DNA from: Bidens hawaiensis
Taxonomy: Eukaryota; Streptophyta; Magnoliopsida; Asterales; Asteraceae
Assembly (NCBI GenBank): GCA_021521415.1
Contig: JAIQDT010000824.1
Coordinates: forward strand, 434,001-498,000
Length of the DNA stretch: 64,000 bases
Direction of reading: 5' to 3'
Shown: piece by piece, positions 11,796 to 24,778 of the stretch
How positions within the stretch are numbered: position 1 is the first letter of the stretch
How the letters are laid out: each line of letters starts with the position of its first letter
Made by a program: the position numbers and the translations under genes
The notes under the pieces: model-generated
What the model was told of the DNA's origin: nothing
Seen by the model: the letters and a program-made list of their open reading frames with translations, nothing else
The model's database searches: none

Positions 11796-14700
11796 AATGG
11801 TTTGGTTTCCAATGCTGAGAAGGCTGTGAATCAAAGGTTTCTGATGTATCCAAGATTTTTACAGATACTCATCAATAGATCCTTACAGAACCTACAGCTG
11901 ATAGGAGAAGTATTGAGGTTGCAAGACCCAAACATATGTCAGAGGATGAAGGACGCAAGAAGCAAGTTTAACAATAATACAGATTGGGATGTTCTCCCTT
12001 GGTTACTAGTTCCTACTTTGGGTGCCAATGATGTACCTCACACCCCAGGAAATAGTGAAGATGATGATGATGAGGATGTTGGAGGAAATGATGATGGAAA
12101 TGATGATGATCATGACCAGGGCAATGATGGTGATGGTGATGGTGCTGGTAATGAGCCTGTTGATGAGCCAATTGCTAATGAAGCCGAAAATGTAGAGAAT
12201 ATGGGTCAAAATGCTGAAGTGAATGAATCTGTTGGTGATCCTGTTGGGAATGAAATGTTCGCATTTACAGGTGCTGGATCTGATGTTCACATGGAAGATC
12301 AGGAGGGTGATACAGGACCAGAGATTAAAGTTTCTAAACCAGTTGATGAACCGGTTGTTGGTCCTAGTAATATGGCAATTGAGCATATAGATGATGATGA
12401 TGATTTTATAACCAATGTGGTATCAAATGTCACTGAAACCATTCAGAAAATCACTCCACCAGATTCACCAAACCCTGCAGAGAACAATGATGATACTGAT
12501 TCACTTGAATCTGAGCCTGCTAATGCTAATGACAACATACCTTCATCTCCTGCCACAATTAATCCAATAAATTCAGAACCTGAACCAACTCATGAGACTC
12601 ATGTTCCAACTCCACCCACATCTCCTGTCCAAGTACAATTCATCTCATCCCCACCTCTATCACCACCAGCCGAAACTACTCAAGACATACCTGTCTCAGT
12701 ACCACCAACCTCACCTTTGCAAGAAACACTACCTACTGACACCGCTCAACCTTCCCAACCCATACATAAAGAACCTGAATCCTACAAGTTACCCTCCCCA
12801 GAAACCTCCACATCCGAACCATTCTCAGAACCAGCTTTTAAGCTAACACAGGAAACACCACCATCCAGCCCAAACATTTATGATATTATTTCTGAAAATG
12901 CAGCACTAGAATTTGAGAACATTATGTTGAAAGAGAAAAATGCAGTCTTGGAAATAAGTAACAAAGTGCTTGAGACTGCCCTGCAACAAGCTCTACTGAA
13001 AATTCAAACCCTGGAGCACTCTGAGGTTGAGAAGACCTCAGATGCACCAAAACAGGGGGGAGAATACTGAAGATGTAGAAGGCTTGAGATTGATTGAAGA
13101 TCTATATGCCAGTTCAGATGATGAAACTGCAGATGCTGGACCATCAAATTCCCTTGATATGATAAACAAAGAATATGTTGAAAGGGCAAGGGAAGAGGGG
13201 GAGACTAAGAATGAGGAAGAAGAAACACAAGAGCAGATTCTGAAAAGAAAACAAAAGGGAAAGGGATTGCACTCACAGATGATGATTTATATCCCAAGTC
13301 CCTACACATTTTTAAATATGGAGATGAGATACTACAGAAGGATGATGTATTTGATCCAGATATTGCTGAAGTTGAATCTGTAAAAACAGCTATGAAACTC
13401 ATGAATGAAGAAAGGGCTAAAATGGCTAAAGATCAAGAAGAAGAGGAGGAGATTGATCAAGAAGTGCTTGAAGCACTCATTGAGATGAAAAAGAAACAAG
13501 AAGAAGAAGAAGAGAGAATGAGGAAGGAGGATGATGAGGTAATAAGGGCTGCATTGGAGGCTTTAAAAGGAACAAAAACTGAAGAAAAAACTCCAATTGT
13601 ACAAACTGATGATGAGCCTCAGCCTACACAGCTTGAGCCAGTGCCTGAAGAGTATGAATCTTAACCAACAAAGGGGCAAGAGCTCAGCATGATACCAGTA
13701 ATCAAGAAGAAGAAATAATAGAACTATCTGCTAGTTCAGTGGTAAAATTGGTTATAATGAAAACTCTTACAGATATTCTGAATCAACCAGAAGGACATGG
13801 TCCTAAGATTGTATCAGCTGCACGAAAAGCTCAGAAAGATTTTATCAACCTTAGTAGTGGTTCACAAGCTGAGAATATGTCAGATCCAAGAGTTGAAGAG
13901 GTGATTGAGACCACCGAACCCATCATTCAAGAAATTTTTGAGGATGACAATCAGATCAAAGAACCTATAATAGAAGAAATTATTAATAGCAGGGGACTGT
14001 GAATGAAGAACCAATCACCACTGAACCAATAACCAAGGAGGTTGTTGATAATGAACAAGCAGAAAAGACTCATGAGCATATGGCAACTAAACCAATTACT
14101 AGTGAGCAAGAAACTGAGGTTGAAGGGGCAATCAAAAGAAAAGAAAAATCAAAGATAGAATTCACCAAAGCCAAAAGACAAAAATCAGTGAAAGTTTACA
14201 AGAGAAGGGAAGTTCAACCTTTAGCTGGTGAAGGGCCTCAAATGAGGCCTGAACCATCAAGAAACTTGAACCTGCCCACACAACTCGACTTCGACAAAAG
14301 ATCCAAGACCGTAAGAGTTGTGACTGAAGATAATGAAGAAAGCCTAATAACTTTCAGAGATGATTTAAGAAATTTTTCAAAAGAACAGTTGGAAAAAATG
14401 GCTCAGCTAAATGTGTATGACAATCAAGACAGAAGCCAACCTGTAGGGCAGCAGAGAAATGACCTCTCAAAATTTATCAAATAACAATCTGAGAAGGTGT
14501 TCCCATTTCTCAAACAAAAGAGGAGAGAAGTGCACAGCCAAGCTGAGAGAGAGGGGGAGAAAAAGGATCAATGAAGTTCATACTTTAGAACTCTCTCTCT
14601 TTGATTCAAAGAAAAGAAAGACTCAACAGGAAAGCAGCACCACAGGAAAAAGAAAGACATTGAAAGAGTGCTTAGCCATGAGGAGAGAAATCATGGAACC

Positions 14701-14980
14701 AAATTCGGTTGTGCAACAAAACGGAAAGATAGCCAATATCACATACAACTGAAACACAGACTCCATCTCATTAAGGAACGCATCAGGAGGAACCATTTTT
14801 GTTATTGAGTATGATGAAGATCTCAACTTCATTCACATCCAAGACTTACAAGATATAATCAATGCAAAGTTTCCTTTTGACTCTCTTGATGCAGTGGAGC
14901 TTGACATGTTCAAACAAAAGGCTGCCTTTGTGAAACTAAAAAAGGAAAAAGCTATTGAAAGGAGCCAAAGAAGAAGATAA
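11796..14980 (+). pseudogene. Element A third (env-like) ORF, 3' part
   Basis: This resumes directly after the solo LTR: RFLMYPRFLQILINRSL matches the end of the conserved core in element B. An acidic low-complexity block follows (Asp/Gly/Asn-rich, about 12,050-12,180), then a long Pro/Ser/Thr/Glu-rich middle (12,400-12,870). A predicted coiled coil (ALEFENIMLKEKNAVLEISN) comes next. After a frame change near 13,065 there are Lys/Glu-rich coiled-coil segments (13,392-14,480). The final block near 14,780-14,980 (GTIFVIEYDEDLNFIHIQDL, KQKAAFVKLKKE) ends at TAA 14,978. No clear signal peptide or transmembrane segment is seen, which argues against a true envelope glycoprotein. Confidence 0.7.
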
Positions 14981-15202
14981 CAGGATGAAGCTTACTGATG
15001 ATTATCTGATTTCTGTTTTATCTTTGTATTTTGTCTTATGATCTGTAATTTGGCATGTAAAAATTTGATGTGTAATGCCTATGTGGCAGAATTCCTTTAT
15101 GTATTGAAATGACAATGTATGGTTAAATTGATTATATTTAGAAGTTTGATACATGTGTAACTGTTTTCAGGTGTGTTTTGGTGCATCTGAGCTTGTTCGA
15201 AT

Positions 15203-15213
15203 CTAGGGGAGAT
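15203..15213 (+). promoter_or_regulatory. Polypurine tract of element A
   Basis: The purine-rich run around CTAGGGGAGA lies immediately before TGTTGAGTC, the start of the LTR. It parallels GAGGGGGAG before TGTTGATAC in element B. This would prime plus-strand DNA synthesis. Confidence 0.65.
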
Positions 15214-16127
15214 TGTTGAGTCAGATATTTGAGAAGGAAGATTGGAATCTTCTCAACCTCCTCGAGAAATAGGCTAAGTATGGACATCGAGCAAGCTTAG
15301 ACTGTCAAGCATGGTTTACTACCTCGAGCATGGTCTTCAGAACTATTTCTGGTGAATTCTTCTAAGTGTTAAGGCTTCGAGCAAGCTACACTTCAACGAG
15401 CAAGAATGTTCTTCTATCAAGTATGGATTGCCAATCAAGCAAAAAAAACTTGATTGTTCAAGTTTTAACCAAGTGATTCGAGCATAGGATATCCGAGCAT
15501 ATGGTGACAAGCATGGATCCCATAAGAATATGTCATATGTTCCAAGCATGGACTTCGAGCATGGTTCAGTCCCCCAAGCAAGATTTACATCCGAGCATGC
15601 TAAAGATTGTTCAATAAGTCTCAAGACAGGATTGAAGACAACAAGAAGAATGGGCTTGCTCGATGGACTAGTTCGAGCAAAGCATGGATTGGTCAAGAAG
15701 AATGAAGCTTGCTAGAGGAGAATACTTTCTCTATGTAATATACTAAGTAAAATATGCTAGAAGACACTCATCGAGCATACTATGCATACTGAGTCTTCTC
15801 GAGCAAGATACATATCATGCTCGAAGACTCTTACACTTGTATTTGTATTTGTCTTTCATTATGTAATAATTAGGGATTCTAGAAGGAATGTCAGGGTATA
15901 TAAATAGCATCCTAGGTTTCCATTTAGGGCACGACTAAGCGCACGCAATACGAGGGCACAAACATTCCAAAGAATATTCTCTTTGTTTCCTCGTACCGTC
16001 GCCACCATGACGAAACCCTAGACATTCCATTTACTGTTTCATTGAATGATATATTTAATACAGTAAATTTTTGTCTTTGAATCTGTTCTTACTGAATATT
16101 ATTTACCGTTTTGTTGTCAATATATCA
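15214..16127 (+). repeat. Element A 3' LTR
   Basis: The LTR starts TGTTGAGTCAGATATTTGAG after the purine tract. It carries many TCGAGCA/TGCTCGA motifs at 15,260-15,830 and a TATA box at about 15,897-15,906 (TATATAAATA). It probably ends near ATATATCACA, but the end cannot be fixed because the 5' LTR is missing. The distance from TATA box to end is similar to that in element B. Confidence 0.65.
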
Positions 16128-16549
16128 CACCTTAGTTCCTACTTAGTGAATATCCTGATTCCGCCTAGATATCCAATAGGCCTTCGGGTTATTATATCTG
16201 CGTGTTCTTGTCAACCTTCTTAAGGTTACACCAGATTCTCGGTCCTGACAAGGGGCTATGTTGTGACTTCTGAATTTTGTGTTTTCCTCAAACGCTTGTA
16301 ACATGGCCATGTCTTGCTTCAACATGGGGTGTGATGAGTTGATTTTCACAGTTTTTCTCCATTTTTCTTCGTATATCAGCTCATTTTATTCATTAAGACT
16401 ATATTTACCTATAAATAGAAATTATAAACATTAGTAGTTATTTATTCTAATATTATTGCCAATATTAAGCTATTTTGGATATATTTAATGCTGAAAAGGT
16501 GTATAATTTTATATGCATCACAGACGATGCTCAATTATGATAACGATAT
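16128..16549. other. Unassigned noncoding DNA
   Basis: I see no gene or complete repeat here. It separates the LTR of element A from the gag remnant of element D and may belong to the leader of D. Confidence 0.4.
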
Positions 16550-17245
16550 CGGGTCTTAGGTCAAAGCTCCTTAATTGAATAGTCGTGATGAATTTTAATG
16601 GTGGATTCAACGGTGTATATCTCATCTTAGTGTGGTTGAACCAGATTGTTTATAGTTGCTTGATACACCATATGTCAAACCAAATATGGATATCAATGGT
16701 GTTGGTCAACGGGAGAAGTCTATTGATCAGATGACTCCTCATGAAAAGAAAAATTATTGATCAGATGACTATGGCCTTACCAGAAAATATCTTCCATCAA
16801 TTTAGTCACATTAAATTTTCAGCCTCTCTTTATTTTGCCTTAGAAGCAAGGTGTTTGGGGAATAATCAAGAGAGCAAGAAGTCTACATTGAAATTTCAAT
16901 ATAAGAACATCAATATTATGCTAAATGAGACTGTTGGTGAGATGTTGACTAGGTATTTTCACTTGATAACCGAGTTGAACCATTATATGTTACATCAAGA
17001 TGAAGTTGATAGGATTGATGCATTGAAGAATGCTTTACCCAGCTCTTACTCTACGTATATGATGATATTAACTAAGAATGGTTATTTCAAAGAATCAACT
17101 CTTAAATGTATGGATTTTGTTGAGAAATTGGAGAAAAGAGAGTATGAGTTAAAGTGTCAAAACTCTTCAAAGGTAAACCAAGACCCGTCATTGTATGGTG
17201 GTGAAAACCCTTTGATCAAGAGCACATCTACACCAGTCACTGCTT
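16550..17245 (+). pseudogene. Element D copia gag, 5' piece (oldest layer of the nest)
   Basis: A UBN2/gag-type domain of a copia element. Degenerate upstream codons (DTPYVKPNMDINGVGQREK) lead into an open stretch from 16,741. It includes MALPENIFHQFSHIK, FQYKNINIMLNETVGEMLTR and ALPSSYSTYMMILTKNGYF, then KLEKREYELKCQNSSK. It aligns well with the gag of element B (MALPEHIFHQYSTIK, QPSSYSTFLSVLKENGFF). The frame is cut at 17,245 by element C and resumes in frame at 39,306. Confidence 0.85.
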
Positions 17246-17626
17246 TGAAAAGACATTGAAGGGTGCTGTAGGATATACGTACGGATCTGAATGTTATCGC
17301 TTAAGCCTTGAAGTGCGGAAATCAACAAGGATGGAAGAACACAAGAAACATTAAGTACATATTCAATAATGTAATCAAACATTTACAAAAGATATGACTT
17401 TTATAGACCACTTTCGCTCTCTAGAATCTGACAATATGCATAAGTGTTCATGTTCACGCATAAGTCAAACTACATATAGGTTTGACATGAAGAAACTACA
17501 GCGCATATGTCATGCACCGCATAACTTATGTGGTATAGTTGACCTATGCGCTTACCAAACATGCATTTGATATTTAATCCATACAAAACAAACTAAGACC
17601 CGAGCAATAGACATTAAGCTTCTACA
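17246..17626 (-). repeat. Element C 3' LTR
   Basis: The plus strand begins TGAAAAGACATTG and ends AAGCTTCTACA. It is homologous throughout to 38,884-39,305. It contains iterated GCATAAGT/ACTTATG and GCGCATATG motifs, which also appear in the spacer of this element. Confidence 0.9.
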
Positions 17627-17645
17627 AACTCCACCTTGGATGTTG
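17627..17645 (-). promoter_or_regulatory. Polypurine tract of element C
   Basis: On the minus strand CCAAGGTGGAGTT lies directly before the LTR start TGTAGAAGC. It is comparable with GAGGGGGAGTT in element B, with one G lost to T inside the run. Confidence 0.55.
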
Positions 17646-17653
17646 CTAGGTCT

Positions 17654-20600
17654 TCAGTCTTCAAACATCTTCAATCCTTCATTCCAAAGATTCTTTCTAT
17701 GTATTCTCTTCTCATATCTTCCCACGAACGCTTGTTTGACGGCTTCTAATTTGTAGGGATCGAAATACAAGTACCCTTGTATTGGTACTTTGACCATGAA
17801 GCACGCTCCCTGTTCTCCTTTATCTGTCGTTCCCATTCCTTCTCCTTTCGCTCTTCCTCTTCTCCCAACTTCTGCCATTTGCTTTTCCAAACTTGACCTA
17901 AATGTATCTTGTATTTATGACAAACTTTTACAACACGATGATACTTCATAGCCGAGTCGACATCCTTCTCACTCCCAATCTAGATCTTGTACTTGTATAG
18001 CACATTGATGTCTTTCTCTAAGCAATTTATAAGCCACATAGGATCCATGACATCAATCACATCCCACACACCATCACTATTCAAAACTATAACCGCCTCA
18101 CGCTGTTTACATCATAGTACCACCATTTGAAGTAAACGTGGAAGTCTTGCTTCATTGGGTACATCAGAATAATATTCAAGGTCTCCAGCTTGTTATCTCC
18201 AATTTTTGACAAAATCATCGGTCTCAGGTTCCTTCTTGACTCTGGACACATGTAGGAACGGTTTTTGAGGTGTCCAACTCCTAAAATTACACTTCGCCCG
18301 CCTTTTAATGAACTCCCAGATCTCTTTACAAGGGTCTCGTTTGGGACAGTATAACAACTCCTTATCCACTATGTCCACGACATCCATCCAGGGCAGTGAT
18401 TGTAGCTCACACAAACTTTCAAAATACTGCACCTCGAATGTCCTTCGTATTGCAATCTTTCTAATCTTCGATAAGTAAGCGATACTCACAACTTTCCCTA
18501 GCTTCACCTCCTTTCCCTTTTATAATACTTAATCGGCTTCAAGTATATACGCGTTGGCTCATCTTTCTCCTCTCAAACCAATCAGCCTGTTCCTGGCTAT
18601 TCACCTTGTCCTCTTCACCAAACTTTCCTTTATCAACTATAATTGGATTACCCTAACTGTCAAACCGTTGGCATATCATGTCTATCTCCTCATCAAATTC
18701 TTCATCAAACTCTAGAATCTCATGATCAGCATTCGCATATGTCACAGGCTCCTTCTCTAACTCCTTCTCCAGTATTGCTTCATTAACGAGAACAGCATCA
18801 AAACCACCATCACTATCCATATCCTTCTCAAAATAAAACATAAACTCATCCTCTGTGACCTCAAGTAATCTAGCAATGTCGGATCGGGTCATCTCTATTT
18901 CTCCCTCCTCTAACTCCTCTCTAGTATATGTAAACCTAGCTGGAGGTTTAAATGATAAAGGCTCTACATAAAGAACTTCTAACTCTTCCGCATTACCACC
19001 AGTACGAGTCTCCCCCTAACTTGGTTCAACTTCAGCAGATGGTTCAGCAATTGATTCAACAATAGCACTTAAACTTGAACCAATCAGAATACCAACACCA
19101 CCACCTGCACTCGGGTCATCAGGATTGTCATCATCAAAGTCATCACGAGTCGGTGAATCTCCATAGTCTACCTTCTCTTCATCATCATCCTCCTATTTTT
19201 CAACAACTGGATCAACGATAGGCTCAACTACGACTGGTGCGATCACAGGTTCAACATTCACAGAATCGGCAACCACCGGTTCAACAACTATAGGTTCAAC
19301 AACCTCTGGAACAATCACAGGATCATCAATCATAGTAGATGAACCACCAACATCAAGAACCTCAAACTGAATCACAGGTTCATAAACCTTCCCTTTGCAT
19401 TTAGCTTCCACTCAACCCTGATCATATAGCATCCTAAACTCCATTTCCTCCACACATGCCTCACCACTATAAACTCTTGTAAATATCTTATCATCAGCAT
19501 CAAATTTCTCTAACTCTTTCTTCATATTAATTCCCAATCTATCCTCCAATACTGCAAAATACTTTATGTACAAATTCAACAGCTCAGCCTGTTGCTTACG
19601 TCTTAGCTCGCCATCCTCTTTAATCTTCCTTTGCTCAGCGTTTTCTTTCCACAATCTCTCATTCTCAACCACCAAGCTATAAATCTTCACACCTTGCTCA
19701 GTCACGATTCCCATTAATGTATCATGCTCTCTGAATGTTGGGAAATTGCCAAAACATCCTGCGTCAAGAAATGGAAAGCTACCAAAATAAGCAGCTTTAA
19801 CTAGTGTTTGCTTGGGAGAAGCCTATTGTTCTGGAGCTGGTTGTGTCGGCAGGACCACAGGTTTCTTTAATGTATTATCGTCCCCACCTAAATCAACAAC
19901 TAGTTCCTCCACAATAAACACCGGATTGATAGGAGTTACAACCACTTCAGGTTGATCAACATCTAGCTCATCGATTAGCTTTCAACACCAGTGACTTAGC
20001 CCTTTTAGATTTTTTTTCTTCACCCTCACAGCTTTCTTCTTTACTGGCTTGTCCACCACAACATTAGGAACATAAGACTCATCAACCTCATCAATAGAGT
20101 TTCTCTTCCTTCATGCAGCCTATTTCTCAAATCTGGCATGAGAATTTGCTAATACCATTCGTCTACCCTCATAATCTGACTCGATCTCCTCTGGATCTTT
20201 ATCTGATGTAGCCGAGTGAGCCACTTCCTCTTGAGTACTCTTAGTCACTACCTCCTTCTTAACCACCTTTTTCCTTTTCTTCTTAGGTGCCACAGGTTCA
20301 TCCTCAGATTCCGAATCAATCTTTATAAATCTTTTACACCCCCCTAACAGGCACATAATACAACATCAATATGTCTTCTATTTCCCTGTCAGAGTTGCTT
20401 CCATCATTTCTCCATTTGTTTCTAGTTGGAGCCTCATAATCTGGATTAGATAAATGACCGAATAAACCTCGAAACTTTGGTATCTGGTTTTCTTTCAGGT
20501 TCTTGTACGATACCAACTTCGCCAAATTGTTTCCTGTAATATGATCTTAGAAAATAGTAGGACCATCCTTCTTGGCATTCGGAAATAACTCATCTGCAAA

Positions 20601-21150
20601 CATCTATACGAATCTCAGGTACTGCCACCATTGCTCCTTCCCGAAATTCAATTTCATGTTGTCCACACCATTCTTGAAAAGTTGTACTTCATATTAAGAC
20701 ATAATGCAGTAAGAGTACTCATCTGTAATCTAGAATCTAATCATAACCTCCTTTTCGGTGTCCCGGACAATGAACAACTATGTGAACAAGAAACTTGTAC
20801 GGCCTGAATAAAGCTGTCTTCCTCAAAGACAACTTGTTAAGTGTCTCTCTATATCCCATCCTCAGCATACAACCCTTAACCATACGCTCATCCAAATCAA
20901 TAGTATCAGTTGGATCATCACCAAATTCCAAAGCCTTCCTGATCAAGGCCTCTGTAATAACAATCTTCTTCCCCTGTACTTCTAAGTATATATTAGCACC
21001 AAACACAACAGCCTTCTTCCAAAATTCGGCAATGATGCTCTCATATGGTACAGCAATGTGAGTCATGGCTTTGTAAATCCTTGATCTACTTTAGAACAGC
21101 ATCATTACAGCAAACTTCTCAGATTTCTTGTCCTCCTCGTATGCTTAGAA
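17654..21150 (-). pseudogene. Element C third (env-like) ORF, frameshifted
   Basis: The N-terminal core lies at 21,150-20,737: SRIYKA (another frame), MTHIAVPYESIIAEFWKKA, ITEALIRKALEF, MLRMGYRETLN, YKFLVHIVVHCPGHRKGGYD. It matches element B (IIQEFWNTATF, LLHVLIHCLGGRKGGFDE). Next come FRGLFGHLSNPDYEAP and a basic PKKKRKKVVKKE segment that could act as a nuclear signal. A heptad-rich segment and a Pro/Val/Glu-rich repeat (19,193-19,411) follow. The C-terminal block (WWYYD, PMWLI, YHRVVKVCHKYKIHLG at about 18,100-17,900) matches element B (YWYYD, PMWLV, FQKVVRVCYVYKIHS). Frameshifts and stops make it a pseudogene. The function is unknown. Confidence 0.75.
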
Positions 21151-23371
21151 TCTGTGTTCTTAGCCTCTTTTAACCATCTAAAAAACAAATACATTGGATT
21201 AAACATGTTAGAATCAAATTTAAATTTCAATTTCTTTATAACAGGCTGGATATATATACAGCAGATAAGTTCATTAACCAAACTTTGACCACGTATATGT
21301 CCCTTAGCGTATATGATCATGAGCGTATATGAATAATTGACTTTTGTTTGACCAGCGCATAAGTTTGTAAAGTTATCCGTCGCATATGTTTTGGCATATG
21401 CGCTGCATATGTCCAAACATATGTGCCGGATATATCCATATTGTCCAAAAACTCATCTGACCAAATTTGTCCAAAAATGATCAATCCAAACACGTAAGTG
21501 TTACCCATGGGTGCCAATCAACACTAATTTAGCATCAACTTTAACTTATTTGTTTGTTTAGTTGGTCAATTTTCGGTTTATTATACCGGATATGTATGAC
21601 ACTTAGATCTGTTCGCACTATGTATATTAAAACTTAATTAAATGGTTTAAAAGTGTTCGACAATCTTATTCAAGACCAAATCCATAATTTATTTATAAAA
21701 ACCCTTTGTTTTCAGGTTCAAATCAACATATACATGCAAGCGGCTACTGTTCATAGCCAGATCTAAATTCAAAACTTCACAAATTCTCACCTTTCCTCCT
21801 TGAGATGGTGTGCGTATCACCAAAACAAACAATTTTGGATAGAGTAATGGCTAGATATGAGTGAATGATGAATCAATGATAGAGAGAGTTCAAAGGTCCA
21901 GCGCATAAGTATAATACTTATGCGCCGGATAAATTCCTTTATATATTACTAGATATGCGGTGCATAAGTTACTAAACTTATGTGGTGCATAACTTATGCA
22001 CCACATAAGTTTAAAGACTTATGCGATGCATAAGTATGTATACCATATACTGAACAAAATTTTCAATTCACACCAACGTCATGATACAAGTACAAACTAA
22101 TGTCCTTGCACACCAAAAGAGTTACTTAAATAAACTAATTGTTGAAAATATACTGTATAAAAAGTCCAAATTAATGACCTTGAATATAACAGATAAACAT
22201 TTTAGTTCTTTTTGAAATGATTACAAAACTCAGCTCAGTTCATTGGTCTAGAAAATCATTTAACCCTAGAGATAGTTCACCCAGACATCAAGAGTCAAAA
22301 ACTAAATCAGAAAGTAAAATCTTTATGTTTTTAAATGAAAACATTAAGTATAATAAACAAACGAACTTCAAGCTATTTACAAACTAGGTAATCACATATT
22401 TTTGTGAGTTTGAGCAGGGAATCATATTGACCAAATTGCCCTTCAGTCACATATTTATTTTCAGATTTTATTCTGACTGGTGTTAAGTCGGTCATTGGTA
22501 TTGTTGTCCACCTAAACCTTTCGACAAATTGTTCACAAATTTCTGTGATATGTTTAATTAGTTCAATTAAGCACGAACCTTTTGTAGACCCCACCCATTA
22601 GACCTAATTTTATATCTTGATATTGTGAGTTTTAACGAGTGTACTTTGTTTTTTATTTTTAAATTTTGATTAACTGCAACTCATGAAAAAATAATAAAGC
22701 AAAACAACTCAGATTGTTTAAAATTTTCCCTTAAGGTCGGTATTACTACACGCAAATAAGGTTCCATTTTAACAAAAATAAAAAGATAAAATAAATTGAA
22801 GTTGTACAGGGCTTAATCCCTAGGTCGATACATGACTTTCACACGTTTGTGCTTATAGAATACGCAGAGGAGATCCAAGGCTTGCACGAAACACCAATAA
22901 AATAAAGCAAAATATTCAAATCATAACCCTCAGGTCAGATAATCTTATCGCGCAGGAGAGGATCCAAGATTTGAACAAAAATAAAGTTGAATTTCTTTGC
23001 AAAATAAAATGAAAATAAGTTGAATTTCTTTGCAAAATAAAATCATGCACACACAGCAACCTTTAAACTTTACTTTTCTTAAAACAGATATTAATCAGCT
23101 TCATGATATTTCCCCACTAGATTCGGCAATGTTTAAGTTTATATCACATACTTTTCCGTACTTGTTTGTTTAAAGGCCTACCAATACACTGATGCAATTA
23201 AGCACAAAGCCTTTTAAGCCTACTTTGTACTGGACTTGGGACCAGTTGATCAATGTACTATCTTCCCTTTTTGCTTCAAAAACTCATTTTCTGAGGAGCA
23301 AACATTTTTTGATGTTTTTACTTTTTGAATTTTATAATGTTTTTACCAGTTTCAACTTTTTTCAATGTTTT
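21151..23371 (-). repeat. Element C spacer with iterated GCATAAGT / GCGCATATG motifs
   Basis: No gene is visible. Clusters of GCGCATAAGT, ACTTATGCGCCGGAT, GTGCATAAGT and GCGTATATG occur at about 21,300-21,450 and 21,900-22,040, several as close inverted pairs. The same vocabulary occurs in the LTRs and, as GGATATG variants, in the leader (38,440-38,690). The part from 22,070 to 23,371 is AT-rich and otherwise unremarkable. The GTTTT at 23,367-23,371 is the left duplication of element B. Confidence 0.7.
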
Positions 23372-23861
23372 TGTTGATATATGTTTTGTACGTCTCTATC
23401 TTTATCAGGGCATTAATGTAATAAGTCTAAAGTATAGGGGTCTTAATGTAAATATGGCTAAATGGGCCATACGCTCTAATGTAAGTTACATTCGTTACCT
23501 CTTAACGAATATAACACATTCGTCTAATTGTAAGCTCATTCGTTAACCTAGATTAACGAATGAGGGCCATTCGCTATCTTTTAAAGTATAACGAATAAGT
23601 ATGTTTATTCGTTAAAGTATCTATAACGAATGACACATTCGTTAAGTGTTAAGTTAACGAATGTGGTCATCCCCTATAAATACCCTGTAACTTATCATTA
23701 ATGTAACAGTTCTGATATTTTGCCATTTTCTCTCTCGCTACTCTACCGAATTGTTCACTCAACATACACACTACACACACATAACGTATGCAAGCCTAAT
23801 CGTATAAGAATCAACATGTGTATCATTGTTATCAAGATCTAGATCTGTACAAGCTCTTTCA
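23372..23861 (+). repeat. Element B 5' LTR
   Basis: Begins TGTTGATATATG and ends AAGCTCTTTCA. It contains several CATTCGTTA and TAACGAATG motifs (23,480-23,665) and a TATA box TATAAATA at 23,675-23,682 that would start transcription. Confidence 0.93.
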
Positions 23862-23863
23862 AG

Positions 23864-23875
23864 TGGTATCAAAGC
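23864..23875 (+). promoter_or_regulatory. Primer binding site of element B (initiator tRNA-Met type)
   Basis: TGGTATCAAAGC lies two bases after the LTR. The plant initiator-tRNA consensus is TGGTATCAGAGC, so one position is changed. Confidence 0.85.
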
Positions 23876-24778
23876 CTAGGGATCTGATCTACGATACAAT
23901 TCGTTGATATAGGTGATATAAGCGTATTCAATTGATGCATTTCATGATGAATTGATTGAGTTTTTAAGGTAATTTGGAAATTTGAGAAATAGAAACTGTC
24001 TAAAAAGGAATTGAATATGTCTGGTAGAAGTTTATGAATTCGGACAAGGCTAGTGAGATTCGGATTTGGTTAAGGCTCAGTTGGATACAGGTTTTAGGAG
24101 TGTTTGGTGTGATTTAGACGAATTGAAGTTTGAAATTGAAAGTTTGAACTGTTGAAGATTCATTCGTTAAGATGAAGACTCATTCGTTAGGTTGAAGACT
24201 GATTCATTAAAGGATAAACCGCCTATTCGCTAAACCCTAGCTGTTCATTCGTTACAATTTCAATCTCATTCGTTAACCCGTTTATTCTCTATAATCCTAT
24301 TCGCTAAACCTCTTTCGTTAAGCCACATTCGTGTCATATTCGCTAAAGTCCATTCGTTAAGTCTTGCTCGCTAGGAGTAAACCATCAACGAATATCTAAG
24401 TCTTGCTCGCTAGTCTTGCTCGCTAGGAGTAAACCATCTTTAACGAATATCTAAGTCTTGCTCCCTAGTCTTGCTCACTAGGAGTAAACCATCTTTAACG
24501 AATATCTAAGTCTTGCTCGCTAGTCTTGCTCGGTAGGACTCATTCATTAAAGTAAACCATCTTTAATGAATATCTCATATCTCATTCTTTAAAGTAATCC
24601 ACTTTTGACGAATATCTCATTCGTTAAAGTAACTCACCTTTAACGAATAACTCATTCGTTAAAGTAATTCATTAATCTTCTTTCTCATTCGTTACCGTGT
24701 CCATTCGTGTGAACAGTAAACAAATAACTTTGAAACTTTGACAACTTTAATCCTTGAAGTTTAAACAGTTGGTTCATT
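23876..24778 (+). repeat. Element B leader with iterated CATTCGTTA motifs
   Basis: Untranslated leader between primer site and gag. At 24,380-24,545 a unit of about 60 bp containing TCTTGCTCGCTAGGAGTAAA is repeated nearly three times. CATTCGTTA/TAACGAATA motifs are scattered at 24,160-24,700. Confidence 0.7.

Larger units (their letters stand above)
3300..16127 (+). mobile_element. Element A: 5'-truncated Sirevirus-like Ty1/copia retrotransposon
   Basis: In order, the element has GAG-pre-integrase, integrase, reverse transcriptase and RNase H (3,313-6,303), a motif-rich spacer, a third env-like ORF (9,178-14,980), a purine tract and one LTR (about 15,214-16,127). The 5' LTR, primer site, gag and protease are missing. 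A solo LTR of another family is inserted in the third ORF. The domain order (integrase before RT) defines copia, and the extra ORF after pol is the Sirevirus hallmark. Many stops and frameshifts show it is old. The right LTR end is approximate. Confidence 0.8.

Noticed and set aside
12006..12386. Ile/Thr-rich minus-strand open frame of 126 codons
   Set aside because: Antisense shadow of the GAT/GAC-rich acidic repeat of the element A third ORF.
20795..21061. Plus-strand open frame of 88 codons
   Set aside because: Antisense to the conserved core of the element C third ORF.
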